The position numbers and the translations under genes are program-made. The notes beneath the pieces were generated by a model that saw only the letters and a program-made list of their open reading frames with translations, ran no database searches and had not been told where the DNA came from. This document shows positions 25,350 to 36,275 of a stretch of DNA of 64,000 nucleotides, one piece after another; within the stretch, counting starts at the first letter, position 1; the number at the start of each line of letters is the position of its first letter. The DNA is from Combretum micranthum (taxonomy: Eukaryota; Streptophyta; Magnoliopsida; Myrtales; Combretaceae), in assembly GCA_024138025.1 (NCBI GenBank), contig JAMXBD010000429.1, positions 372,001 to 436,000 of the forward strand. Direction: 5' to 3'.

Positions 25350-26481
25350 TAGACATCGGCACGGTTCAGGTAGGTTCCGGACCCGAACCGGAACCGTCGT
25401 GGAACCGAAATCGGAATCACCAGAGCCGGGGCGGTTCACGGTTCCACGAAACCGCCAGTTCTGACGATTCCGATTCTGGTTCCGATTCCACGTGACCGTG
25501 AACTATGTTTATTCTTCTTCTTCTTCTTCTTCTTTCTTCTTTTTTTTTTTAAATAGACCGACCCCCTACAATGTATGAGAGGCTACATATTTTGGCATAA
25601 AGGTCCTCCTACAAAATCAAAACAATCATTTCTTTCTCACTCGTCATATGGCTCTTAATTGCCCAAAGACAGCCAAACCTCTGAGAATTTAGGGGGCAAC
25701 AGGTGGAGAGCTGCTATAATTGCAGCTCTCAGATTAGTAGTATTCACATTCTTGACATCCAAATTATCTGACAAAATCTGAACCTGTAAGACATTGCTAG
25801 ATGAGCAAATAAGATAAACATAGAAGCCATGTGATAATTTACACACAAGCAAAAAAGGATATATCATACCCTGCTACCTTGCTAAAAAATGGGTGAGACC
25901 AATATTATTACTATAGCAAGAAATATTAGAATAACCAGTAAAAGAAAAAAAATAACCTTGCCCCCAGAAAACCACCCAAAAGCAGATTCAAATTTTGCGC
26001 AAATCCACAGTAGCCTAAGTGAAATCTAGTGCATGTTAGATTTGAATTTGCAAGTAGGGTGGGCAGCATTCAATTTGGTCTGGTTCACCCCTCCATACCA
26101 AACCATACTATCAACTAATAGTTTGCTTTTTCAATCAGCCCAAACTGCACCACACCGTTGGTTCAAGAGATTGTTCAAACCATGAAATATAATTCAATTC
26201 AGTTCCAATTCAATTCAGCCCCCTATACCCCCGACCCCCTACTCCTCCTTCTCTCCCCCCATACCAAAATCATTCCGTGTTCTGTGTGTGCATTTTTTTT
26301 TTTTGGCGGGTCGGAACCAGTGAAACCGCCGGTTCCGCATGATGAATCGCTAAGACCCGCCAGTTTCGGCGGGTCCTTCGGCGGTTCATAACCTTCCCCG
26401 ATGGGGTGGTTCCCAGGTATGGAACCGCCGGGGACGGTTCGGGGCAGTTCACGGTTTAGAACCGCCCCGTGGTGATGTCTA
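25350..26481. mobile_element. hAT-like element inserted in the copia element
   Basis: The ends are inverted repeats: left tagacatcggcacgg, right end reverse-complemented tagacatcaccacgg. The flanking octamer atcaatag is identical on both sides (25342-25349 and 26482-26489), an exact 8-bp hAT-type duplication. The terminal 100-150 bp at each end are GC-rich and full of 'ggttcc/ggaacc' words (25375-25500 and 26300-26470). The interior includes a (TCT)n run at 25506-25535, a possible captured exon (25670-25796) and, near 26055-26225, a smaller block starting tagggtgggcagc that may be a further nested element. No transposase is visible. Since the host copia copy is interrupted, this insertion is younger than the copia integration. 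Confidence 0.85.
25670..25796 (-). pseudogene. Possible captured host exon inside the hAT-like element
   Basis: On the minus strand a pyrimidine-rich stretch with a CTTACAG acceptor-like end (about 25797) is followed by an open segment, VQILSDNLDVKNVNTTN then LRAAIIAALHLLPPKFSEV, stopping shortly after. The amphipathic, protein-like composition contrasts with the flanking element. Just upstream (about 25868-25885) a TTTTTTAG tag, a 12-base segment and GTATGATAT could be a very short exon with its donor. I do not recognise the parent gene. The alternative is a chance open frame of the element. Confidence 0.35.
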
Positions 26482-26929
26482 ATCAATAGATTCTATATGT
26501 GTTGGTACGCATTGAAGATTTTTATATTATTTATTTCCCTTGATCCACTCAAGAAAACCTAGGATGTCCTGATATTTTAGAATGATTACAAACAAAATTC
26601 CCTTTCCTTTCCTTTTTATCAACATGCATATTCTTCAAGTTTCACATTCCTTTAACCAGATATGCAACATTGACAGGACCTGATTCTCGTCCTAGATATT
26701 CAGTAATTTCCTTTCAATTCTCAACTTGACACACTACATAGTATGCTACTAACTCTAGGCAAAGGATCAGTAGATAAAATTTGACTCTTTACATGATTGA
26801 AGGAATTATTGAGCCCCCATAAAAAATTGCATAAGATGAGTTCTTTCCTCCAACATTTGCCATTTATGTTTGAAATTACAACTACATTGTTCAATAACTA
26901 CACAATCATAAATATGATGTTCTATCAAA

Positions 26930-27379
26930 GTATTGAGCTCATCCCAAAGCCTTAGTAACTGAGGAATTTCCTTGTTTCATATTCGAAACATCAAATTTTA
27001 ATTGATATAAAATAGAACCATTACTCATCCCAAATCTTTCAACAAGATCATTCCATAACTTTCTTGTTGAAGTGGCATATATAAAACCATCGGGCAAATC
27101 CTTCGTCACTGTGTTTAATAGCCAACATCTAATCATATAATTATTTCTCATCCATTTATCAAATTCCACATCATTTTCATGTGGCAGCAAACATCTACCA
27201 TCAATAAACCCTAACTTTGCTTTAGTTCCTAAGGCTAGATGAATTGATCTATTCTAACCATGAAAATTATTTCCATTAAAGACTATATTTGTAAGTAAGA
27301 CTCCTTGATTTTCTGATCCTAACATATAATAATGATCACTATAGGAATTTTCAATCAAACTAATTGTCGTACGCGACAT
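26930..27379 (-). pseudogene. Copia gag remnant (UBN2-type)
   Basis: Gag forms the virus-like particle. The frame likely starts at the ATG complementary to 27377-27379 (MSRTTISLIEN). After one stop it continues with KLGFIDGRCLLPHENDVEFD and RCWLLNTVTKDLPDG, then LWNDLVERFGMSNGSILYQL, the standard plant copia gag pattern (gag-polypeptide of LTR copia type, UBN2). It lies directly after the primer-binding site. The C-terminal part (26490-26930) is too eroded to show a zinc knuckle. Confidence 0.78.
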
Positions 27380-27455
27380 TTCTTCTTCGATCAAGACAAC
27401 ACAGCAAAGGAACGATGATGTTTAATAACAAGATCAAAAATTGGTAATCAGACCT

Positions 27456-27467
27456 GCTCTGATACCA
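27456..27467 (-). other. Primer-binding site of the copia element (initiator Met tRNA type)
   Basis: The minus strand reads TGGTATCAGAGC directly after the 5' LTR end TTTACA. This is the classic plant copia primer-binding sequence complementary to the 3' end of initiator methionine tRNA. Confidence 0.92.
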
Positions 27468-27748
27468 TGTAAATTATCTAAGTTTTCTTAATTGTGAAAC
27501 AAAACAAAGTCTTACTTGAATTGAAGAAATCCACAAAGTAGAGAAGAGAGGAGCAGAGAGTCGAGAACAAAGATGGGAATATTAGTAATTGGTTGTTCTT
27601 TATATCTATTATAACTATCAATAAAAGATATTTATATCCCATATGCTATTAGATGTGGGACTCTTATACTATTACACGTATGACTTCAACTAATATGTGT
27701 AAGAAGTAAAACAAATAAAATATTAGATAGAATATGTATATTCTATCA
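27468..27748 (-). repeat. 5' LTR of the copia element
   Basis: In plus-strand reading it starts tgtaaattatctaag and ends attctatca, pairing with 21647-21966. TG..CA termini are preserved on both strands. Confidence 0.88.
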
Positions 27749-28694
27749 TATGCGAATTTGTACTTAGAATTGATCAACATGATGAATGGTATTTTTTTTT
27801 GGTCCTTGATAGTTTGTGTGATGGAATAGATAAAATTGTAATAATAATAAATGGAAATGTAAGAACATTAGAATGCAATGAAGGGGACAGTACAATGAAT
27901 ATAGAGCTTGATGCAATATGCAATCATACACAGTCTATTAATCCATCTTTATTGGAGTTGTTTGTTATAAAAATCTAGGTCAAGCAACTCTATTTAACCA
28001 ATATAGTAAGGTTCTTGATACAAGAACCAATATCAAAGTTGCTTAATTAAACAACTCAAAACGTGAGTTTCTTAACTCACTTAAAGTAAAAAATTGTTAC
28101 AAAAATTATTAAAAAATACTGAACAACTCTCTTGAAGTAATTTATTGATAAAGTGTAGAGTTGCTTAACAATAAGAGTTACTTAAGTTACTTAAGTTGTT
28201 GATATGACACTTTAAGCAACTTTAGAAGGAACTCATTGTTAAAGTTGCTATTATGGAATTCCAAATGCAAAAATGGAAGCACAGTATTAGGATAATGTAT
28301 TTTCTATATGAATTTTAATTTATGCATATATGAAACATATATATTTGTACACACGAGACCCAAAAAAAAGAAAAAAGAAAAATCCATCCTTATGCAAGCC
28401 TAAAGTAAAATACTAGCTGTTTTTAAAGCACTATAAACCATTTAACATGTACTAAGTGTCGGCACATTCAAGTCTTCTTGTTTCTCTTTTGTAATTTTTC
28501 ATCATTTTTCTTTTTCCTTGATGATAATGATTACTAATTTTAAATATTACTCTTTACATGTTACAATCATATATAGGAGAAAACATAGAAAGCCTTCTTG
28601 ACTAAAGGATTATGCTACTAAGTAGCAAAATAATGTACTTTTAGTTAGCAAATGTACATCTGGATAAAATCAAGTAGAATGCATGTAACAATGA
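27749..28694. other. Intergenic stretch with repeated gagttgctt/aagcaactc words
   Basis: No gene. Between about 27960 and 28260 the words 'aagcaactc', 'agttgctt' and 'aacaactc' recur many times in both orientations, giving a region with strong fold-back potential. A similar phrase (gagttgcttaac) recurs at about 41480. This may be a decayed palindromic MITE, but no borders could be set. Confidence 0.4.
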
Positions 28695-29013
28695 AGGGTA
28701 AATTATACTATAAGATATCATTATCTAAGGATAAATTCATTTAAGATATCAATGTTTCAAGTGGTTAAAAAGAGGTGTAAATATTTCACAAAGTCAATCA
28801 AATAAGGTATCAACGTTTTGCAAAGTTAATTGGAGGTATCAACGTTTTGATCAATTTTCACTTAAGTTTCCTTAATTTTCGTTTATGGTCAATTCTTAAT
28901 ACTTTATTTAACTCACTTTGTAAAATGTTGATACCTCTTTTTATTCTCTTGAAACATTGATACCTTAAATGAACTTATTCCTAAATGTTAGTACCTTTTA
29001 ATGTATTTACCCT
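28695..29013. mobile_element. Palindromic MITE, Mutator-type ends
   Basis: The left half reads inward from agggtaaattatactataag and the right half, reverse-complemented, reads agggtaaatacattaaaagg. Both continue into 'ttcatttaag(a/g)tatcaatg' and 'tttcaag', so the element is a nearly complete inverted repeat of about 320 bp. The flanks taacaatga and taacaatca (with one shared base at the border) are a near-perfect 8-9 bp duplication. No coding content. A transcript through it would fold into a long hairpin. Confidence 0.72.
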
Positions 29014-31381
29014 AACAATCAACAACAATAGCAGATTTAGTATCTATAATAAAAAATCTATCAATATGTATTATAAAATTTATAAATACAAAAGAATGGG
29101 AAAAGGGATATTGTCCCCTGAAATTTGTTCACTGTCTCTTGTAGGTGCATAGGAGAGTAGTGATCTCAAACTTTTCCATTTGATTTTTCTTGCAAACAAG
29201 CATACATTAGATCATCACTAGAAAGAGCAGTTTGATTAAACTATAAAGAAGACATAAAGAGAGAGACTTACCAACAACAATTAAAAGGTTGAATAGTAGT
29301 GAAACAAAGGTTTTATATCGATGAGTGTTAGAGTCATAGGCTAGCCTTGATTTTAGAAGAAAGCCCAATGATTTGGTGCTCTTGTTCTTGAATCCACAAC
29401 AACTAAAGCAAGAAGCTTGTTTGTAGATGAAAAATTAGACAAATTAAAAGTTGCTCCTAATAAAGAAATTGATAAGAAGTTAATAATAATTATGGTATTT
29501 ATCTATTAATTTTGATACAAATTAGATTCAAAACCCTCAACATTACAATTCAAATTAGGCATAAGAGTCATTACATTCCTCTACTACTGATTTAGAATCA
29601 ATACCGAAAGGCATAACACTAGAAATACCAAAATTCAACGGAGCATACATGAGAGGATGGATATTCAAGATAGATTCTTTAATTTCCATCAAATTTCATA
29701 TGAACAAAGAATTGCTATTGGTTCTTTTACATTGGAGGATAGAACTCTTGATTGGCATATGTGAATGTTTAAAAATCAATAATTGAGCTCACACATATTT
29801 CAAGAAAGCAATCAAAGTAAAATTGCGTCCATCATCATATCAAGACGTACAAGATGAGTTATTTAGCTTGTACAAACATCTTTAGTTGATGATTATTTAT
29901 GGGAGAATAAAAATATATATGTATATGCGTATATTATTGTTTAAAATATGCAAAGAACCTAATGTAGTACTTTTCGATAGGAAAAGTGTTAGTATTAGAA
30001 AATTTAATTAAATACGATGTTTAATTTGAAAGTTTAATATACCATGTATATGACTTCTCAGTCAATGACTTAAAGAACTCTTTGAGTTTTAGGTCATCAT
30101 CAAATCTATATACTTTTAATGTATTAATAAACTTCAATAGGTATTCATTAGCACTGCCCTTCTTACTATTGAATAGCATGTATTACGACATATACAGTCC
30201 TTTAGGTAGGGCTTCACAACAACATGATGGTGGTATAGAAGCTTCAAGTCTAGTATCTCAATAGAAGACTTGGCTTTAATCTCCTTTAAGTAAACATCTA
30301 AGTCTTTCTTTATTATAAAGGAATTTGTTAGCATGGATTTTGTAGGTGCGATTACCATAGTTAGTGCCGTTAGAGCAGTTGGTGCCTAAGTTGGATTAGG
30401 ATTTAGATTAGTGGGTAGGTGGTAACGCCCAAGGTGGCGTGAAAGGGAACACATGAGGATGATGACCTATTAAGTTATATTCTTTCATTCTCTGCTTCAA
30501 ATTTTGTTTCTTACTCAGCTGTAACCTATAGTGGTGGTGTTTTCTCATTCACTTATAATACATGTCCACTTGAATATCGAGAGAGATGATTAGCTAATAT
30601 GAAGAGGGCGTGCCTTGCCACGCAATAGAGTTTTGACCTAGTAAGATTGCACCTTAGAGTGCAACAGCATTGATAGGTATCCATAGTATAAGGTGGGCAA
30701 ACATAGGCAAGAAGGTTTGAGGATGCAGTATTCTCTTACAATGTCTACGTAATTTATGTTTTGCTCTCCTTTATGACACACATCATCTATGCATTTGTTA
30801 GGGACAATGACTTGCATGTTGGCGGCAGGGTTAGTATTAGCATTAGGGTTGGCATCTTCTAGTGTTGGCATGTCTTGTTCAATCACATTAAAGTTGGAAT
30901 TGTTAACATCTTGACTTGTGTTGTCATTGAAGTTAGTTGGCTTTCTTCTTAGAGATGCCATTATAGATGTGTCAAATCTCTTAATCCTCAGCAAAGTTGC
31001 TAAAAATATGGAAGTTAGGTTCATTCTAGAGAAGTTATGCAAGTATCATGTGAATCTCATGCCTTGCACGTGACTTTAGAGTGTTGACAAAGAGATGACA
31101 TTTAATGGGATGGCCTAGATAGAATGGCGAAGAGGAAGTATAAACAGTCTTAGTGTTTCCAATCTATAAGTGATAGATAAGGAAACTTGATTAAAGTTCA
31201 CATATTAACTTTGCGGTTCTTGAGCAATTGAAGTAGTAGCCACCTAATTGTTTGTTTGGTAATTGAGAACAGAGCTTCCTTTCTAAAATATTATTTGTCT
31301 TCTCTCTTCAAAAGTTGGAAATGAGGAAAAGTGTTTGAGCATTTATAGGCACTTAGAGTAGAGGATGGTCGTCGAATTATT
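29014..31381. other. Degraded retroelement territory with an isolated gag fossil
   Basis: Apart from the gag piece at 29611-29884, there is a minus-strand frame at 30638-31042 (internal MASLRRKPTNFND, Asn-rich) and smaller frames near 30082-30358. These could be gag-like leader segments of Ty3-gypsy elements but carry no definitive motif. No LTR pair was found around them. Confidence 0.35.
29611..29884 (+). pseudogene. Ty3-gypsy gag fragment (Retrotrans_gag domain)
   Basis: The plus-strand frame reads ITLEIPKFNGAYMRGWIFK. After a frameshift near 29668 it reads FNFHQISYEQRIAIGSF and TLEDRTLDWHM, then after stops and another shift KLRPSSYQDVQDELFSL. This is the order of the plant Ty3-gypsy gag domain (P-K-F-x-G, G-W-I-F-K, then the L-E-x-R-x-L-x-W core and the R-x-x-P-S-S-Y-x-D motif). 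Two in-frame stops and two frameshifts show that it is long dead. No flanking LTR or pol could be identified. Confidence 0.65.
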
Positions 31382-32338
31382 TTAGTGATCGACAGATGAG
31401 ATGGAACAAACTTAATTCAAACATATCTTGAATGAGTTGCTATATGCTAAGGCTAGTAGTCATCCTCTGATGTTTATGAGCCTATCTGAAAGAAGTTGGA
31501 TGCAACCGACCAGTTCAACAATCTATGTTTCAGGCCCACCAGGCTAAATTTCCCAAGTCATCCTAGTTTAGGACTAAACTCCTTAAGCCTTGTCACTCTA
31601 GCTAGAAGTCAAGCCCAATGTTTAGTGTAATAATTATATATAAAGCTTATTTAGATTGAGCTCTTTTTTTCCCCTTTATGTATATCTAATTTGTATCTAT
31701 TTGAAATATGGTGCTTAGAAAATTATCTTATATATATGCTATCAAATTCTATTTCATATTTATAATAAAAGTGGTGATTAGGATGTGAAAACTAGACAAC
31801 AAAAATATATAATTTTTAAAGAGAAAATATATAAACCTGTCCACTTTTTTTTTTTTTTTTTTAGTGATTGACACATGAGATGGAACAAACTCAATTCAAA
31901 CATATCTTGAATGAGTTGCTATATGCTAAGGCTAGTAATCATCCTCCGATGTTTATGAGCCTATCTAAAAGAAGTTGGATGCAACCAACCAGTTCAACAA
32001 TCTACGTTTCAAGCCCACCAGGCTAAATTTCCCAGATCATCTTAGTTTAGGACCAAACTCCTTAAGCCTTGTCACTCTAGCTAAAAGTCAAGCCCAATAT
32101 TTAGTGTAATAATTATAGATAAAGCTTATTTAGATTGAGCTCTTTTTTTTTTTTTCCCTTTATGTGTATCTAATTTGTATCTATTTGAAATTTGGTGCTT
32201 AGAAAATTATCTTATATATATGCTATCAAATTCTATTTCATAATTATAATAAAAGTGGTGATTAGGATGTGAAAACTAGACAATAAAAATATATAAATTT
32301 TAAAGAGAAAATATATAAACTTGTCCACTTTTTTTTAA
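31382..32338. repeat. Direct tandem duplication, unit about 480 bp
   Basis: 31382-31860 and 31861-32338 are the same sequence in direct orientation, differing by scattered substitutions and by the length of T-runs. Shared landmarks are 'catatcttgaatgagttgct', 'aagaagttggatgcaacc', 'ccttgtcactctagct' and 'gtccactttttt'. The junction is a long T-run (31845-31861), and a T-run also ends the second copy, suggesting that recombination or slippage at T-runs created the duplication. Confidence 0.93.
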
Positions 32339-33772
32339 TTAATGACAAAAGGATGTTAAGCAAGCATATAAAAGATGAATCAAGCATACCTATAAATGAA
32401 TACATGTAGCATTTTTAGATATGTAATATAAAGTCTCATCTTATTTAGAACCACTTCTATTTTGTTATTTTTAACTTTTATTTTGTATTTATTCAAGGCA
32501 AATGTTCAATTAGGCATATGAGCTTTACATAAAAATTTAACCGATACCTAAATTTTGAAGTGATCAATTAATTATCAAATTAAACTTTTATGGCTATTTA
32601 TTTATATAATACTGTCTATCTATTTACTGATGTGAAAGGGATGGTTTATAGTTAAATTATTATTTTTTTTTAACATTGTCTATCAAGATTTGTTAAATTT
32701 TATAATTAACTACTAAATTTTTATTTATTTTTATCTCATTTAGATTTTATATAAACTTAAAAACTATATCACACATAAATTTATATTTTTAAATTTTAGG
32801 TATTTAATTATATAAATAAAGGCGGTTGTTTTTATTTATTTTATCCGTTCACAGTTATCCTGCGCTTCGGGAGGTCGATAAAACGTACCTGACACACAAC
32901 CCCCACCAGATCCCCACTCAAAGCTGAGGCCTATCCCATCGGTGGTCATAAGTTATAACTTATAACTTATAACCGTAGCTACAACCCCTGTCCCCACGTA
33001 TCCTGACACCATCGCTGTCGGGCCATAGCATAGCGACAACTACTGCTACCCGTTGGTTAAATGGGCCCCACTCAATTACCATCACAACACTAAGCACTTG
33101 GCGTGTAAGGTAAGGACCAGGGCACTTTCCTCGGATGGCTTAGATTGACTCCAAAATCGATGACGATGATAATCTTAATTTAATTTTAATTTAATTCATT
33201 TTATTTTTACTAACGAATCTTAATCTATTATAATAATTTAGAATGATTGTTCGTTCTCGTTTTGAGTTTTGACCACTGGCATTTATTATATATATTTTTT
33301 GTTTTTGCCCTTCAAGTTTCTCTCTCTCATCTTGTCGGTCATTATTAAATCACATGGATGGTGAGGCCTAGGCCCTAGGGTCCTTTCACATTTTGTCTTC
33401 TTTTATTATCTTTTACTGCATCGGATGATGTACATTTACCTCTTTATCGACTTTGGTGGATTAAAAGTATATCAAGATCCTAAAATAGCCAAACATCGCA
33501 CGATGCTTCATGATCACTCTTAGTGAATACAAGGATAAATAATGATGTATGTTTGTCTTTATAAGCAAAAGATATATATTAAAAAAAAAAGTAGGTAAGT
33601 TTGTTTGCTTAGCCTTTTTTTTTTAGGTATAGGCATTTTTTAAAATATTTTTTAATAAATTATTTATAAAAAATACATATAAATAAAAAAACTGATAGCA
33701 CTCATGAGAAAATTTAATAGATCAAATATAGATAAAATATAAATATAAATTGAATATATTTACACATATCGT
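32339..33772. other. Non-coding stretch with a GC-rich island at 32822-33140
   Basis: 32340-32820 is AT-rich with the 'aatttaggtatttaatta' texture of old MITEs. 32822-33140 is clearly richer in G and C. It contains CCCCAC runs, two tandem 'ttataact' words near 32950, a GGGCCCCAC word at 33063 and 'gtaaggtaaggacc', but no open frame. It could be a relic promoter or leader, or part of a transposon. I see no gene attached to it. The rest is AT-rich. Confidence 0.4.
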
Positions 33773-33993
33773 GAATCTATTTGGATAGTCTGTTTTTCAT
33801 TTGTATATAAACTTTACGCGTAAACGTGTATGATTTGCAACTATATTTTATCTGTATTTGGTCTTTTTGATATTTTCATGAGAATTGTCATATTTTTTTC
33901 ATCTAAATGTATTTATTGATAGACAATTTATTAGAAAAAGTTTAAAAAAAAGTATCTGTCATCTGCCATGTGTCGGATACCAAACGAATCTTT
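33773..33993. mobile_element. Short MITE, family copy 2 of 4
   Basis: Same order of blocks as 18385-18612: 'tttggatagtctgtttttca', 'catgagaattgtca', 'ttgatagacaattta' and a right end ccaaacgaatctt. The right end is more eroded than in the copy at 39855. Confidence 0.68.
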
Positions 33994-36275
33994 AGATTCT
34001 TTTTTTTTCTTTTTCTTTTTATTTGCATTTTAATGTCTCATTTATCACATGAATTTTATTTTTACAATCAAACATTTAAAGTTTAATGAAATATCTAAAG
34101 CTTGAGAGTGCTAATTTATAATTTATGAAGTTTTTGATGATATTTATTGCATGTTCACCTTCATGAATGTCTATACAATTTCTTTGGTTTTATATGAAGT
34201 TAGAAAAATTTTATGATTCCATTATATCGATTGGTTATTTAATAATTCAGATTAATATCCAACTATGTTTAGTTCAATAATAAACCCAAATAGTAATTCA
34301 TGAATACCACATCCCTTAAACATTTCTCTATTTGACCCATCTCTGTCCCAAATATGTGTTTTTGCTATTACAATATGGTATAATAGATATAATGCTTTAG
34401 GATTAATAATTATATTTATTTCTATGTTAACTAAATATTGTATAGGTATATAATAAGTATTTCACCATTTTTGTTAATATTCGTATATAATTACAATTCA
34501 ATGATCCTTTTATTATTTGCAATGAAGTGAAGGAGTATTTATAATATCTACCAATTCCGTTTAACTAGTTATTGTAAAAATAAACAAAGTTTAGTAAATA
34601 GTAAATATAGACAAAACTCAGACAACTAATTGTAAAAATGAATGAAATTAAAGTACTAAATGTAAAATTTACCATGCTATTTGATCTTTATTGGAAATGA
34701 ATCTCTAAACTTCATTTTCTTTATTTCTATCAAATTATTTTTTCATAATACTATTATGTGTAATTAATAATTGGAAATATAAGAAAGGTGATAACATCCT
34801 AACAATGTCACGTGTATTCAACATGCCCAAACAATCTTTAATAATTGATTTATAGATAAAATTGAAGGAAAGAAAACTTAGATCCTATCCAGATTTTATT
34901 TCAAACTTAGAAAAATCATATGATCTTATCAATAATTTTAACGAGATTGATCCCATCGACTAATTAACGGCTTGTACTCATTCTTAATCACGACTATAAT
35001 ATTAACATAGTTAATATATGTATTACTATATTTATTTTAACCGTAACATAATTGATTGGATGATCCCATAAAACTATAGAAGTGCCTTCAAACTTAATGC
35101 TTAGGTAAAATTTTCTACCCTTTTGGTATTTTGTCATAATTATTATGATGAAGACGGTGACGAGAAATGAGAGTTGTGAATTGAAAGGTTCCTTTCCTTT
35201 TTTTTTTTTTTTTTCAAAGAAAAAAGGCTGATGTTATTATTTTAATGAAATGGTACATATTCAAGTTACTTTCTAGTAAATGTAATTTATAATGGTTAGC
35301 TAAAAAACATAAGTTCCAACCACATTTCGTTTGAGAAACTTATGCAGAACTACTCCTAGAAGGACGGTACTTGATATACTTAAGACATGTGATAACATAC
35401 TATAATGAAACTAAACCTGTCATTTAAAGTTAATACACTTTAGGTTAATAAATATTGGGTGTGTACTCTACGTGCCACGCTACCACTAACTGCTTATTCA
35501 TTTCATTGTATTTGCAATTTCATTACAATCTTATTTTTTATGGATAGCTATTACGGTGTTTAGTTTACTGAATAATGATTTCATAATGAATCCTTATTAC
35601 ATAAAACATTGAATAGCCATTATTTATTCAAACCTATGAATACCAATTCCATGCTGGAACTGTTTTTTTTTCAAGATACCATAATTTAAATAGAAAATTA
35701 ATAAAAAAAATCCTATTACAGTTCTATTTCATTCCTTCGTAATAAGAATTCCATTATAATTTTATTCATTCAGCGAAATTAACGAGCCATGAGTAATTAG
35801 CAAAAGATGGCCAAAATAAATAAATATATATATATATATATATATATGTATCAGCATTAACTACATAGAACTGCTCCTTTAAAGACAGTATTAATGCAAG
35901 TAACGCCTTTCTTCATATTATTGTCGGAGACAAGTGAGTTTCCCTACTCTTTCGCCGCTAGCTATGCTAATCATCACTATGTTGGTTGTTACCATTGACC
36001 AATAATAATTATAAAAAGGTTTAATTCATTTTTAAATTTAGTTTTCTTTAGTCTTTGAAAAGCTTTCACATGATGAAATTATTTTTTAGAAAAATCATAT
36101 TATGAGACCATTCTAAGTATTAAGTTAAGAAACCAATAATTATACCACTTGTTACTAGATCAAACTTTTAATGAGTTACCTTTTTTTTTTTTTTCTTTCT
36201 TTAAGGATTTTTCTACAATATTCTTTTTAGATTTTCTAATAGTATCTTTATTTCAGGTTGCTTAAAAAATGTTAT
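33994..36275. other. Intergenic AT-rich DNA without recognised genes
   Basis: No protein-like frame. T-runs occur at 35197-35214 and 36181-36194, and a (TA)n microsatellite at 35823-35848. The 34040-34690 part again has MITE-like wording (for example 'aaatttaccatgctatttgatc') without clear ends. Confidence 0.5.

Larger units (their letters stand above)
21647..27748 (-). mobile_element. Ty1-copia retrotransposon, full-length but dead, with nested hAT element
   Basis: On the minus strand the order is 5' LTR (27468-27748), primer-binding site (27456-27467), gag (about 26930-27379), hAT insertion (25350-26481), protease-integrase-reverse transcriptase-RNase H remnants (22000-25349), polypurine tract (21967-21985) and 3' LTR (21647-21966). 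The integrase-before-RT order defines Ty1-copia. The LTRs differ by many substitutions and by the length of an (AT)n run, so the insertion is not recent. The expected 5-bp target-site duplication is not clean (gatgt on the left, tatgc on the right). All reading frames are broken by stops and shifts. Confidence 0.88.

Noticed and set aside
26223..26486. Pro/Gly-rich minus-strand frame and its overlapping partners
   Set aside because: They fall in the GC-rich terminal region of the hAT-like element and are open in several frames because of composition.
21647..27748. Clean 5-bp target-site duplication for the upstream copia element
   Set aside because: The flanking pentamers gatgt and tatgc do not match well. 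The LTR, primer site and polypurine tract support the element without it.
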